Made by a program: the position numbers and the translations under genes
Notes under the pieces: model-generated
Database searches by the model: none
Told to the model about the DNA's origin: nothing
What the model saw: only the letters and a program-made list of their open reading frames with translations
In this document: positions 1-5,614 of the stretch, piece after piece
Layout of the letters: every line of letters begins with the position of its first letter
How positions within the stretch are numbered: position 1 is the first letter of the stretch
NCBI GenBank assembly: GCA_049520215.1
Contig: JBEKPZ010000429.1
Span: 1-5,614, forward strand
Direction of reading: 5' to 3'
DNA from: Bog-159 sp049520215
Lineage (GTDB): Bacteria; Acidobacteriota; Terriglobia; Bryobacterales; Bryobacteraceae
DNA length: 5,614 nt

Positions 1-696
1 CACGATGCCGAGATCGCGCTTCTCGGGGACCTGATAAGTGGTCTTGGTGGCCTCGTAGTATTTGCGCAGCTCGTCCGGAGTGACCTGCACCTCCGAGCGT
101 AGTTTGTCGCCGGTTACTTTCACGTATGCGATCTTGACTTTGTCGTTGCGGCGCCTGTATTCCTGTTCGATTTCCTGGGGAGTCACGACGGCGCCTTCCA
201 GGGCCACATCGCGCATTTTGGTGATCAGCAACTGGCGGCCGATGTCCTCTTCGAACTGTGGGATGGTCATGTTCTGCTGGGCCAACACCTGGGCGTAGGC
301 GTCCTTGCCGGCGAACTTGCCATCCGGAAATAATTGGGGAATCGTCTGCCGGATGCCGGCGGCCAGATCTTCATTGGAAATCTTGAAGCCCAGCCGCTTG
401 GCCTCGAAGGCCAACGCGTGCTCGGTGACCATGGCGTCGATGTATTGGGGGACATAGTGCGGCATCAGCTCGGCGGGTATCTGGCGGCCCTTCAAATTCA
501 TCTGGACAATTTGCTGGACCTCGGGCACCGTGATGGTTTCCTTGCCGATTTCGGCGACCACCTGATCGGACCCGCCGCTGCCGCCCATGTTGTAGCTGGG
601 CACCAGGTAGGTCAACATAGACAATGCCACCACGAGAAGCAATCCGCCGAGCATAATGCGCACGATTTTGTCTCGGCTGCGGAACAGATCGAACAT
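1..696 (-). CDS. SurA/PpiD-type periplasmic peptidyl-prolyl isomerase/chaperone, N-terminal part (runs off left edge)
   Basis: The visible 232 residues start MFDLFRSRDKIVRIM and carry one strong hydrophobic segment at about residues 13-33 (IMLGGLLLVVALSMLTYLV). After it comes a Gly/Ser linker, then a SurA_N-like helical region at about 46-200 (VVAEIGKETITVPEV, later YIDAMVTEHALAFEAKRLGF and KFAGKDAYAQVLAQQNMT). The charged positive-inside N-terminus and the absence of a clear cleavage site suggest an uncleaved inner-membrane anchor, as in PpiD, rather than the cleaved signal of SurA. Proteins of this family hold newly exported polypeptides in the periplasm; the parvulin (PPIC) rotamase domain would follow beyond the window, so isomerase activity cannot be judged. 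The ATG at 696 is chosen because AGGAG lies 10 nt upstream. It is co-directional with the permease gene 194 bp upstream but has its own promoter candidate. The family is fairly certain; PpiD versus another SurA_N paralogue is open. Confidence 0.85.
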   Translation of the reverse strand, partial: MFDLFRSRDKIVRIMLGGLLLVVALSMLTYLVPSYNMGGSGGSDQVVAEIGKETITVPEVQQIVQMNLKGRQIPAELMPHYVPQYIDAMVTEHALAFEAKRLGFKISNEDLAAGIRQTIPQLFPDGKFAGKDAYAQVLAQQNMTIPQFEEDIGRQLLITKMRDVALEGAVVTPQEIEQEYRRRNDKVKIAYVKVTGDKLRSEVQVTPDELRKYYEATKTTYQVPEKRDLGIV

Positions 697-706
697 GTTG
701 CGTAAT

Positions 707-711
707 CTCCT
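707..711 (-). promoter_or_regulatory. Ribosome binding site of the PpiD-like gene
   Basis: On the minus strand AGGAG stands 10 nt before the ATG at 696. It is the clearest Shine-Dalgarno sequence seen in the window; the permease and hypF starts have none, so it fixes this start well. Confidence 0.6.
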
Positions 712-729
712 GAGATAAAGGGAAATCCC

Positions 730-738
730 AGTATAGCA
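730..738 (-). promoter_or_regulatory. Extended -10 promoter candidate for the PpiD-like gene
   Basis: The minus strand reads TGCTATACT, that is an extended -10 (TGn) followed by TATACT, five of six matches to TATAAT. Transcription would begin near 723, leaving a leader of about 27 nt before the ATG at 696. At 17-bp spacing the -35 place is GGGCCA, a poor match, which fits an extended -10 promoter. That same place is one arm of the inverted repeat at 753-767. It is inferred from sequence only. Confidence 0.4.
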
Positions 739-752
739 GGACGACCGCCCCA

Positions 753-767
753 TGGCCCTGCGGGCCA
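753..767. repeat. Inverted repeat TGGCCC-N3-GGGCCA
   Basis: Two perfect 6-bp arms (753-758 and 762-767) are separated by TGC. The repeat lies immediately upstream of the extended -10 candidate and overlaps the expected -35 position. It could be a protein-binding site, or a small hairpin at the end of permease transcripts. No run of T follows on either strand, so it is not a standard intrinsic terminator. Confidence 0.4.
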
Positions 768-799
768 CCAAATGTAAGGAAGACGCGCGGAGCAGTGGG

Positions 800-855
800 G
801 CGGGCGCCCCCGCCCGCGGACCGGCGCCCTCGCCTGTCCACCGGCCGTAGGCCGG
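800..855. repeat. Three abutting GC-rich hairpins, REP-like intergenic palindrome cluster
   Basis: Three hairpins follow one another almost without gap. The first (800-817) pairs GCGGGCG with CGCCCGC around CCCC. The second (818-839) pairs GGAC-GGCG with CGCC-GTCC around CCCT, with a single C/T mismatch inside the stem. The third (841-855) pairs CCGGCC with GGCCGG around GTA. The cores of the first two resemble each other (803-820 versus 823-840, 13 of 18 bases equal). The cluster begins 36 bp past the permease stop codon. No T-run follows, so rho-independent termination is not shown; transcript-end protection, attenuation or a REP-type dispersed element are possible. Very high GC makes some pairing likely by chance, but three in a row is striking. 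Confidence 0.45.
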
Positions 856-890
856 CAGCGGTTCGGGTCTTCAACGGAGCGGTTTCCGGC

Positions 891-3332
891 TCACTCCTGC
901 CGCAGCGCCTGCATGGGATCTACCCGCGCCGCGCGCCGCGAAGGCACCCAGGCCGCCAGCATGGCAGTCGCCCACAACGCGGCTACGGCAGCGGCCAATA
1001 TCCATGGATCCCGCGCGGAGACGTGGAACAGCATGGCTTCGACCGAGCGCGCCGCGAACCACGATCCGATCACGCCGAGCGCGGTTCCGGCGAAAGTCCA
1101 GCGCGCGGCGTGCCCGAGCACCAGACGCGCCACCGCGCCGGGTGTCGCGCCCAATGCCATGCGCACGCCGATTTCCCCGGTGCGCTGCGCCACCAGGAAC
1201 GAGACGACGCCATAGAGACCAATGGCCGACAACAACAGTCCCATGCCGGCGAACAGGCCCAGCAGCCAGGCGTTGAAGCGCGGCCGTTGAGCGAGCTTGC
1301 CGACGCGCTGGTCGAGGGTCTCGATATTCACGGGCAAAGTGGAATCGAGCGCCGCCACGTCAGCGCGCACCCAGCGCGCCAGAGCCGTGGGATCGATCGG
1401 ACCGCTGAGAATAACCGTCGCAGTGCGGCCAAGAGCTTCCGGCGAATGCTTGCGGACCACGTAGAATTCAGGATCGTCGCGCTCCATCAGGGCGCTGTTC
1501 TTGACGTTGCCGGCCACGCCAATGACCGTCTTCCAAGGTCCGGAGCGGCCTGGTTTGATTTGCTTCCCGAGCGGATCTTCGCCGGGGAAGAGGCGACGGG
1601 CCAGTGAGTCGCTCAGGATGACGGCGTTCTGTTGCGGGTCGCGATCGTCCTCTCGAAATCCACGGCCGCGCAGGATGGGCACGCCCAGCGCCGCGAAGTA
1701 GCCGGGTGTGACGGCGCGCCAAGTCACCATCCCGCCAGTGCCTTCCGCCGCCCGCGGACGTCCGGCGACATCGATCACCGAGTAGATAGTGGATCGCGCG
1801 GTCCCGCTCAGTGGCAGCGAGTCGCTGAGGGCCAGTCGGGTCACGCCGGGTATGCTGCCCAAGCGCCGCTCCAGATCCTCGAAGAAGGCCAGTTGGCCGG
1901 CGGGTTCGGCATATGACTGCTGACCCAGCGTCACGGTAGCGGCGAGAACGCTGCCAGTTCGCATGCCCAGCGACTGATTCTGCAGGTTCCACAGGCTGCG
2001 CAGCAACAGGCTTGCGCCAGTCGCGAGGACCAGAGAGGCGCAGATCTGTGCGGCCACCAGGCTGTGCCGGAACAAATACTGCCGTCCGCCCAGGGAGCGC
2101 CATCCGGCCAGTGTTTCGGCGCGCGGATGTTGGAGAGCGGGAGCCAGCCCAAATGCGACGCCGGAAGCCAGCGAGACCGCCAAGGTGAAGAGCAGCACGC
2201 GCAGGTCGACCGTAGCCTGCTGCAAGCGCGGAATGCCCTCCGGCGCGATGGCCACGAAGATGCGCAGCAACGCGGCCGCCAGCAGGCATCCGGCCGCTCC
2301 GCCGGTGGCCGCCAGGAGCAGGCTTTCGGTCAGCGTCTGGCGCACGAGCCGCATACGGCTGGCGCCCAACGCCAGGCGTACGGCAAGCTCCCGCTGGCGG
2401 CCGGCCGCGCGCGCCAGCAACAGGTTGGCGACGTTCGCGCAGGCGATCAATAACACGGCCAGCACCGCGCCGAGCAGGATCCAGGAGGCCAGGCGCGCGT
2501 CGTAGATCTGGCGGTCGCGCAGGGAGCGCACGCGCAGTTTCACCTCTTTGCGGAAGGGCCCAGGCACGAATCGCAGCGACTCTTCAAAGAGCGGCTGCAG
2601 TTCGGCGGCGGCCTGCGCGGGCGCTACTTCAGGCTTCAGGCGCGCAATCGACCACAGCACGCGGCCTGTATTCGGCCTGTGCTGCACCGCTTCATCCATG
2701 GCCTGCGGGACCACCACGTCGGCATGCTCCAGCGTGGGCAACTCGAATTGCGGCGGCAGGACGCCCAGGATGGTAGCGGATCGCCCATCGAGCGGGATGG
2801 TCTTGCCCACCACATGCCGATCTCCGCCGAAGCGGCTCTGCCACAGACCGTACGAGAGCAGCGCGACAGGCGGCGCATTGGGCCTGTCCTCGTCGCGCGT
2901 GAAGTCGCGGCCCATGATAGGCTGGATACCCAGCGTGTGCAGGAAGCTGGCCTCCACCAGGGCGCATTCCAGGCGCACCGGGTTGGCGCCGGTCAAGTCG
3001 CAATCGTTGACGCCGGCCCAGGAGGTGAGTGACTCGAAGGGCTGCTGCCGCGCGCGCCACTCCACGTAATCGGTGCCCAGCATGAACTCCTGCGGGATGA
3101 TGGGCGCCACGAAGCCCACCGATACCAGGCGGTCGGCCTGCCGGTAGGGAAGGCTGCGAAACAGGATGCGGTCCACCACGCTGAAGACGGCCGTGCCCGC
3201 GCCCGTGCCCAGTGCGATGGCGAAGACCGCGGCGACGGTGAATGTGGGCGCCCGCAGAAAGCCGCGCGCGGCGTAGCGTAGATCCTGCGCGAGAATATCC
3301 ATGTTCGCACGCAGCCGGTGGCGGATGGTCAT
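891..3332 (-). CDS. ADOP-family (acidobacterial duplicated orphan permease) MacB/FtsX-like membrane protein
   Basis: This complete 813-residue protein has a duplicated MacB layout: a transmembrane helix at about 30-55, a first periplasmic core domain at 56-275, four helices at about 281-307, 335-362, 378-400 and 424-446, a second core domain at 447-685, and three helices at about 689-715, 735-762 and 775-797. The FtsX-type coupling motif occurs in both halves (RQRELAVRLALGASRMRLV near 312 and GEIGVRMALGATPGAVARLV near 719), and the C-terminus SRRAARVDPMQALRQE is typical. ADOP proteins are about 800 residues long, multiply paralogous in Acidobacteria, and usually lack an adjacent ATPase; none is seen here. 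Their substrate is unknown. The ATG at 3332 has no Shine-Dalgarno; an internal ATG at 3302 (MDILAQDLRYAARGF) matches the usual family N-terminus and may be the true start. No frameshift or missing segment is visible. Confidence 0.9.
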   Translation of the reverse strand: MTIRHRLRANMDILAQDLRYAARGFLRAPTFTVAAVFAIALGTGAGTAVFSVVDRILFRSLPYRQADRLVSVGFVAPIIPQEFMLGTDYVEWRARQQPFESLTSWAGVNDCDLTGANPVRLECALVEASFLHTLGIQPIMGRDFTRDEDRPNAPPVALLSYGLWQSRFGGDRHVVGKTIPLDGRSATILGVLPPQFELPTLEHADVVVPQAMDEAVQHRPNTGRVLWSIARLKPEVAPAQAAAELQPLFEESLRFVPGPFRKEVKLRVRSLRDRQIYDARLASWILLGAVLAVLLIACANVANLLLARAAGRQRELAVRLALGASRMRLVRQTLTESLLLAATGGAAGCLLAAALLRIFVAIAPEGIPRLQQATVDLRVLLFTLAVSLASGVAFGLAPALQHPRAETLAGWRSLGGRQYLFRHSLVAAQICASLVLATGASLLLRSLWNLQNQSLGMRTGSVLAATVTLGQQSYAEPAGQLAFFEDLERRLGSIPGVTRLALSDSLPLSGTARSTIYSVIDVAGRPRAAEGTGGMVTWRAVTPGYFAALGVPILRGRGFREDDRDPQQNAVILSDSLARRLFPGEDPLGKQIKPGRSGPWKTVIGVAGNVKNSALMERDDPEFYVVRKHSPEALGRTATVILSGPIDPTALARWVRADVAALDSTLPVNIETLDQRVGKLAQRPRFNAWLLGLFAGMGLLLSAIGLYGVVSFLVAQRTGEIGVRMALGATPGAVARLVLGHAARWTFAGTALGVIGSWFAARSVEAMLFHVSARDPWILAAAVAALWATAMLAAWVPSRRAARVDPMQALRQE

Positions 3333-3335
3333 TGT

Positions 3336-3347
3336 GGTTTAGAAACC
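3336..3347. repeat. Short inverted repeat GGTTT-AG-AAACC before the permease start
   Basis: Perfect 5-bp arms with a 2-bp centre lie 4 to 15 bp upstream of the ATG at 3332, and an overlapping 8-bp palindrome ACCGCGGT follows at 3345-3352. The 2-bp centre is too short for an RNA loop, so if functional it would be a DNA-binding site. It also overlaps the stop codon (3339-3341) of the shifted frame described for 3339-3560. Chance is a real alternative. Confidence 0.25.
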
Positions 3348-3560
3348 GCGGTGGGGCGGAAGTTCCCAAAAGCTACGGTGATCGCCGGTTACGGTCCAGT
3401 CGCCGGGCCGATAGCACGCCACGGCTACGCTCGGAATCGCTGGCTTTAGCGTGTTGGGACTTCTAGTGACTGCGTCCACGTCTCGCCTTTGCTCGAAATG
3501 TGTACCCGTGTGGGGACGTCCTAGTAGCCGGAGCTGGTGAGATCTATCGATCGAATGCTC
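3339..3560 (-). pseudogene. Possible detached C-terminal part of a frameshifted secreted-protein gene
   Basis: On the minus strand a frame different from the neighbouring signal-peptide frame is open for 73 codons, from after a TGA at 3561-3563 to a TAA at 3339-3341. It has no credible start of its own. Its second half looks protein-like, with mixed hydrophobic and aromatic residues (AIPSVAVACYRPGDWTVTGD, then SFWELPPHRGF), and the stop sits 6 bp before the permease ATG, a usual gene spacing. About 65% of third positions in its last 52 codons are G or C, lower than expected for this genome's strong genes. It overlaps the upstream frame at 3521-3560, so gain of one base there (or four) would join the two into one protein of about 149 residues. 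Coding status is inference, and no family is recognised. If wrong, 3342-3520 is plain intergenic DNA. Confidence 0.25.
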
Positions 3561-3784
3561 TCAACTGATGGAGATAACCGCCGTTCAATAAGAAGCCCTG
3601 CCTCACTTCCCATTTCCCGTTGGGATGCGAGCGCGTCGGGGAAGACCAGGGGCGCCAATGATACGGCCATCTCGGGAAACAAAGCACGCAAGATCCGTAT
3701 TCGGAGACCTTCGTCCACAAGCGGTTCGGCGCCGCAAAGGATACCTGCCGTTGCTATCAGAGCGACGCTAAGATAACCGCCCAT
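3521..3784 (-). CDS. Small putative secreted protein, probably truncated by a frameshift
   Basis: From the ATG at 3784 this frame gives 87 residues. The first 19-20 form a plausible Sec signal peptide (MGGYLSVALIATAGILCGAE): a hydrophobic core, then C-G-A, which would fit either signal peptidase I cleavage after CGA or, more loosely, a lipoprotein-type cysteine. A TTG at 3799 would add five residues. The mature part is charged and leucine-rich (GLRIRILRALFPEMAVSLAP, then FPDALA) and ends abruptly in SSGY. I do not recognise a family. It is divergent from hypF, with a start-to-start gap of about 60 bp, and its base composition is lower in GC than its neighbours (28 of 60 bases at 3541-3600). 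No good Shine-Dalgarno is present: GGTGGG lies only 2 nt before the ATG. It may be a decayed gene or a chance frame; the signal peptide is the best argument for coding. Confidence 0.4.
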   Translation of the reverse strand: MGGYLSVALIATAGILCGAEPLVDEGLRIRILRALFPEMAVSLAPLVFPDALASQREMGSEAGLLIERRLSPSVESIRSIDLTSSGY

Positions 3785-3786
3785 GA

Positions 3787-3810
3787 CCCACCGTACCAAA
3801 ATCCGGTGGG
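3787..3810. promoter_or_regulatory. Operator-like inverted repeat between hypF and the divergent small gene
   Basis: CCCACCG (3787-3793) and CGGTGGG (3804-3810) are perfect 7-bp inverted arms around a 10-bp AT-richer centre (TACCAAAATC). The repeat lies within the 60 bp separating two divergent starts, where a shared regulator could bind. In a minus-strand transcript it could instead form a hairpin whose 3' arm ends 2 nt before the ATG at 3784. No T-run follows, so a terminator is unlikely. Regulator identity is unknown. Confidence 0.4.
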
Positions 3811-3844
3811 CCGAAAGTCCCCGGATACGCTACCATCGGGCGTG

Positions 3845-5614
3845 GTGCTGGCGCGACGGCAGATCCGCATTCGTGGAGTGGTGCAGGGCGTAGGCTTCCG
3901 GCCTTTTGTGCATAATCTGGCGCGGCGGCTAGGCCTGGCAGGCTACGTCCTGAACTCGTCGGCCGGAGTGGTGGCGGAAGTGGAGGGCGCGCCGCACGCG
4001 CTTGACAGCTTCGTCGAGAGCCTGCGCAGCGAGGCGCCGCCGCTGGCGCGCATCGAATGGATGTCCGTCGCGGAGATCGATCCGCTGGGCGAGCGGGATT
4101 TCGCGATTCGCGAGAGCCAGGCGCGGGAGGGCGAGTTCGTGCTGGTATCGCCCGACGTGGCCACCTGTCCCGACTGCTGCCGCGATTTCACCGATCCGGC
4201 TAACCGGCGGTACGGCTACGCGTTCACCAATTGCACCAATTGCGGCCCGCGCTATACGATCATCCGCGACATTCCGTACGACCGGCCCAACACCACCATG
4301 GCGGCCTTTCGCATGTGCGCGGCTTGTCAGGCGGAGTACGACGATCCGGGCAACCGGCGTTTTCATGCGCAGCCCAACGCCTGCGCGGAATGCGGGCCGC
4401 AATTGTCCGCGCCAGTTGCCGAGGCGCAGCGGCGTCTGAGCGAGGGCGCGATTGGGGCCATCCGGGGACTCGGCGGCTTCCACCTGGCCTGCGATGCGCG
4501 CAACGATGGGGCGGTGCGGCTGCTGCGCGAGCGCAAACGCCGCAGCGACAAGCCATTCGCGCTGATGGCGCGCGATGTAGCGGCGGCGGAGGCGTTCTGC
4601 GCGGTTTCGGACGACGATCGGCAGGCGCTCGCCAGCGCGCGGCGGCCCATCGTGATTCTGCCCCGGCGGCCGGATTCCGGCATTTCCGCGGCGGTCGCGC
4701 CGGGCAACAACACCGTCGGCGTGATGCTGCCCTACACGCCGCTGCATCATCTGCTGTTCGCGGGCGCGCCGTACGATGCGCTGGTGATGACCAGCGGGAA
4801 CCTCAGCGAGGAACCTATCGTGACTTCCAACGATGAGGCGCTCGACCGGCTGCGTCCGCTGGCCGACTGGTTTCTGCTGCACAATCGCGATATCTACATG
4901 CGCACGGACGATTCGGTGGTGCGCACATTCGAAGGCGTGGAACGCGTACTGCGCCGGTCGCGCGGGTTCGTGCCGCGGGCCATCGACCTGGGCATGGAAG
5001 TGGCCGAGATCCTGGCGTGCGGCGGCGAATTGAAGAACACGTTCTGCCTCAGCAAGGGACGCTATGCGGTGCTCAGCCAGCACATCGGCGACATGGAAAA
5101 TTACGAAACGCTGGTCTTCTTCGAAGAAACGCTGGCCAACCTGAAGAAGCTCTTCCGCGCGCAGCCGCGGGCCGTGGCCCACGATCTGCATCCGGGGTAC
5201 CTGAGCACGCAATACGCGCTGCGCGTGCCGGACCTGGAGAAAATCGGCGTGCAGCACCATCACGCGCACATCGCCAGTTGCATGGCCGAGAACGGATTGC
5301 GCGGCAAAGTGATCGGCGTCGCGCTCGATGGCACCGGCTATGGGACCGACGGCCAGATCTGGGGCGGGGAATTCCTGGTTGCGGACTACGGCGGCTTCGA
5401 ACGGCGCGCGCACCTGCGCTACGTGCCGCTGGCGGGGGGCGATGCGGCGGTGCGGCAGCCCTGGCGGCCGGCGCTCGCGTATCTCGCCGACACGTTCGGA
5501 GCGGGTGCCGAATTTCCGGAGCTGGCGATCTGGCGCGAGATTCCCGAGAACCAGCGCAAGCTGGTGCGCGGCATGATCGCACAACGCGTGAACACCATCG
5601 ATACGTCGTCTTGC
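3845..5614 (+). CDS. hypF: Carbamoyltransferase HypF, [NiFe]-hydrogenase maturation (runs off right edge)
   Basis: HypF converts carbamoyl phosphate and ATP to carbamoyl-adenylate and transfers the carbamoyl group to the C-terminal cysteine of HypE, which dehydrates it to the cyanide ligand of the NiFe site; it acts in the cytoplasm. All domains appear in order in 590 residues. The acylphosphatase domain has RIRGVVQGVGFRPF at 8-21 and Asn37. Two zinc fingers C-x2-C-x18-C-x2-C use Cys108/111/130/133 and Cys158/161/180/183. The YrdC-like domain runs at about 193-380 (GLGGFHLACDA, KPFALM, MLPYTPLHHLL, MTSGN, HNRDI). The Kae1-like domain begins near 387 (ELKNTFCLSKG, SQHIGD) with HHHAH at 471-475 and ALDGTGYGTDGQIWGGEFL. 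The window ends at TSSC, so roughly 160-180 residues of the usual 750 are missing. No ATG or Shine-Dalgarno marks the start; GTG 3845, GTG 3842 and GTG 3806 are all possible. Confidence 0.95.
   Translation, partial: MLARRQIRIRGVVQGVGFRPFVHNLARRLGLAGYVLNSSAGVVAEVEGAPHALDSFVESLRSEAPPLARIEWMSVAEIDPLGERDFAIRESQAREGEFVLVSPDVATCPDCCRDFTDPANRRYGYAFTNCTNCGPRYTIIRDIPYDRPNTTMAAFRMCAACQAEYDDPGNRRFHAQPNACAECGPQLSAPVAEAQRRLSEGAIGAIRGLGGFHLACDARNDGAVRLLRERKRRSDKPFALMARDVAAAEAFCAVSDDDRQALASARRPIVILPRRPDSGISAAVAPGNNTVGVMLPYTPLHHLLFAGAPYDALVMTSGNLSEEPIVTSNDEALDRLRPLADWFLLHNRDIYMRTDDSVVRTFEGVERVLRRSRGFVPRAIDLGMEVAEILACGGELKNTFCLSKGRYAVLSQHIGDMENYETLVFFEETLANLKKLFRAQPRAVAHDLHPGYLSTQYALRVPDLEKIGVQHHHAHIASCMAENGLRGKVIGVALDGTGYGTDGQIWGGEFLVADYGGFERRAHLRYVPLAGGDAAVRQPWRPALAYLADTFGAGAEFPELAIWREIPENQRKLVRGMIAQRVNTIDTSSC

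Noticed and set aside
800..855. Intrinsic terminator for the permease gene
   Set aside because: The stems are strong, but no T-run follows any of them in the minus-strand direction, so the rho-independent terminator call was not made.
371..874. A minus-strand frame across the hairpin region and the start of the PpiD-like gene
   Set aside because: Its second part overlaps the chaperone in another frame, while the chaperone frame has a membrane anchor, SurA_N-like sequence and a good ribosome binding site.
795..1607. A 270-codon plus-strand open frame starting in the hairpin cluster
   Set aside because: It is antisense to the conserved C-terminal FtsX-like part of the permease and has a low-complexity Arg/Gly/Ala-rich translation with no recognisable motif.
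1468..2289. A 273-codon minus-strand frame inside the permease gene
   Set aside because: It is an alternative frame of the same strand within an intact 813-residue protein; the translation is rich in Arg and Gly and lacks membrane segments, as expected of a GC-rich shadow.
3547..3554. TCGATCGA as a stand-alone regulatory palindrome
   Set aside because: It is a simple tandem of a 4-bp self-complementary unit inside a possible reading frame and far from the starts; it is only noted as a possible slippage site.
3929..5584. A 551-codon open frame on the minus strand opposite hypF
   Set aside because: It lies wholly antisense to a clearly recognisable HypF. Its Arg/His/Ala-rich composition, without domains or hydrophobic core pattern, is what the high-GC codon bias of the real gene produces in the opposite frame.

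Overview
The window looks like chromosomal DNA of an Acidobacteriota member, probably from the Solibacteres/Bryobacterales side. The main reason is an 813-residue permease with the two-fold domain layout of the acidobacterial duplicated orphan permease (ADOP) family, which forms large paralogous sets in those genomes. The DNA is GC-rich in the coding parts, and a lower-GC pocket lies between the permease and hypF. No RNA gene, CRISPR array, transposase or integrase was seen.

Layout. Positions 1-696 (minus strand) hold the N-terminal 232 codons of a membrane-anchored SurA/PpiD-type periplasmic chaperone that runs off the left edge. The 194-bp gap at 697-890 carries its ribosome binding site, an extended -10 promoter candidate, and four inverted repeats, three of them packed end to end at 800-855. 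Positions 891-3332 (minus) are the complete ADOP permease. Positions 3339-3784 (minus) hold a short reading frame that begins with a signal peptide, followed by a second open frame shifted relative to it; together they look like a small secreted-protein gene broken by a frameshift. Positions 3785-3844 are a short divergent intergenic region with a perfect 7-bp inverted repeat. From 3845 to the right edge (plus strand) lies hypF, the carbamoyltransferase that makes the cyanide ligands of [NiFe] hydrogenases; about the last fifth is missing.

The genes do not form one obvious pathway. The chaperone serves envelope protein folding, the ADOP permease is an envelope protein of unknown function without an ATPase partner here, and hypF implies a [NiFe] hydrogenase elsewhere or just beyond the right edge. 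I found no convincing new multi-gene system. The items most worth a second look are the broken secreted gene, the hairpin cluster and the divergent operator-like repeat.
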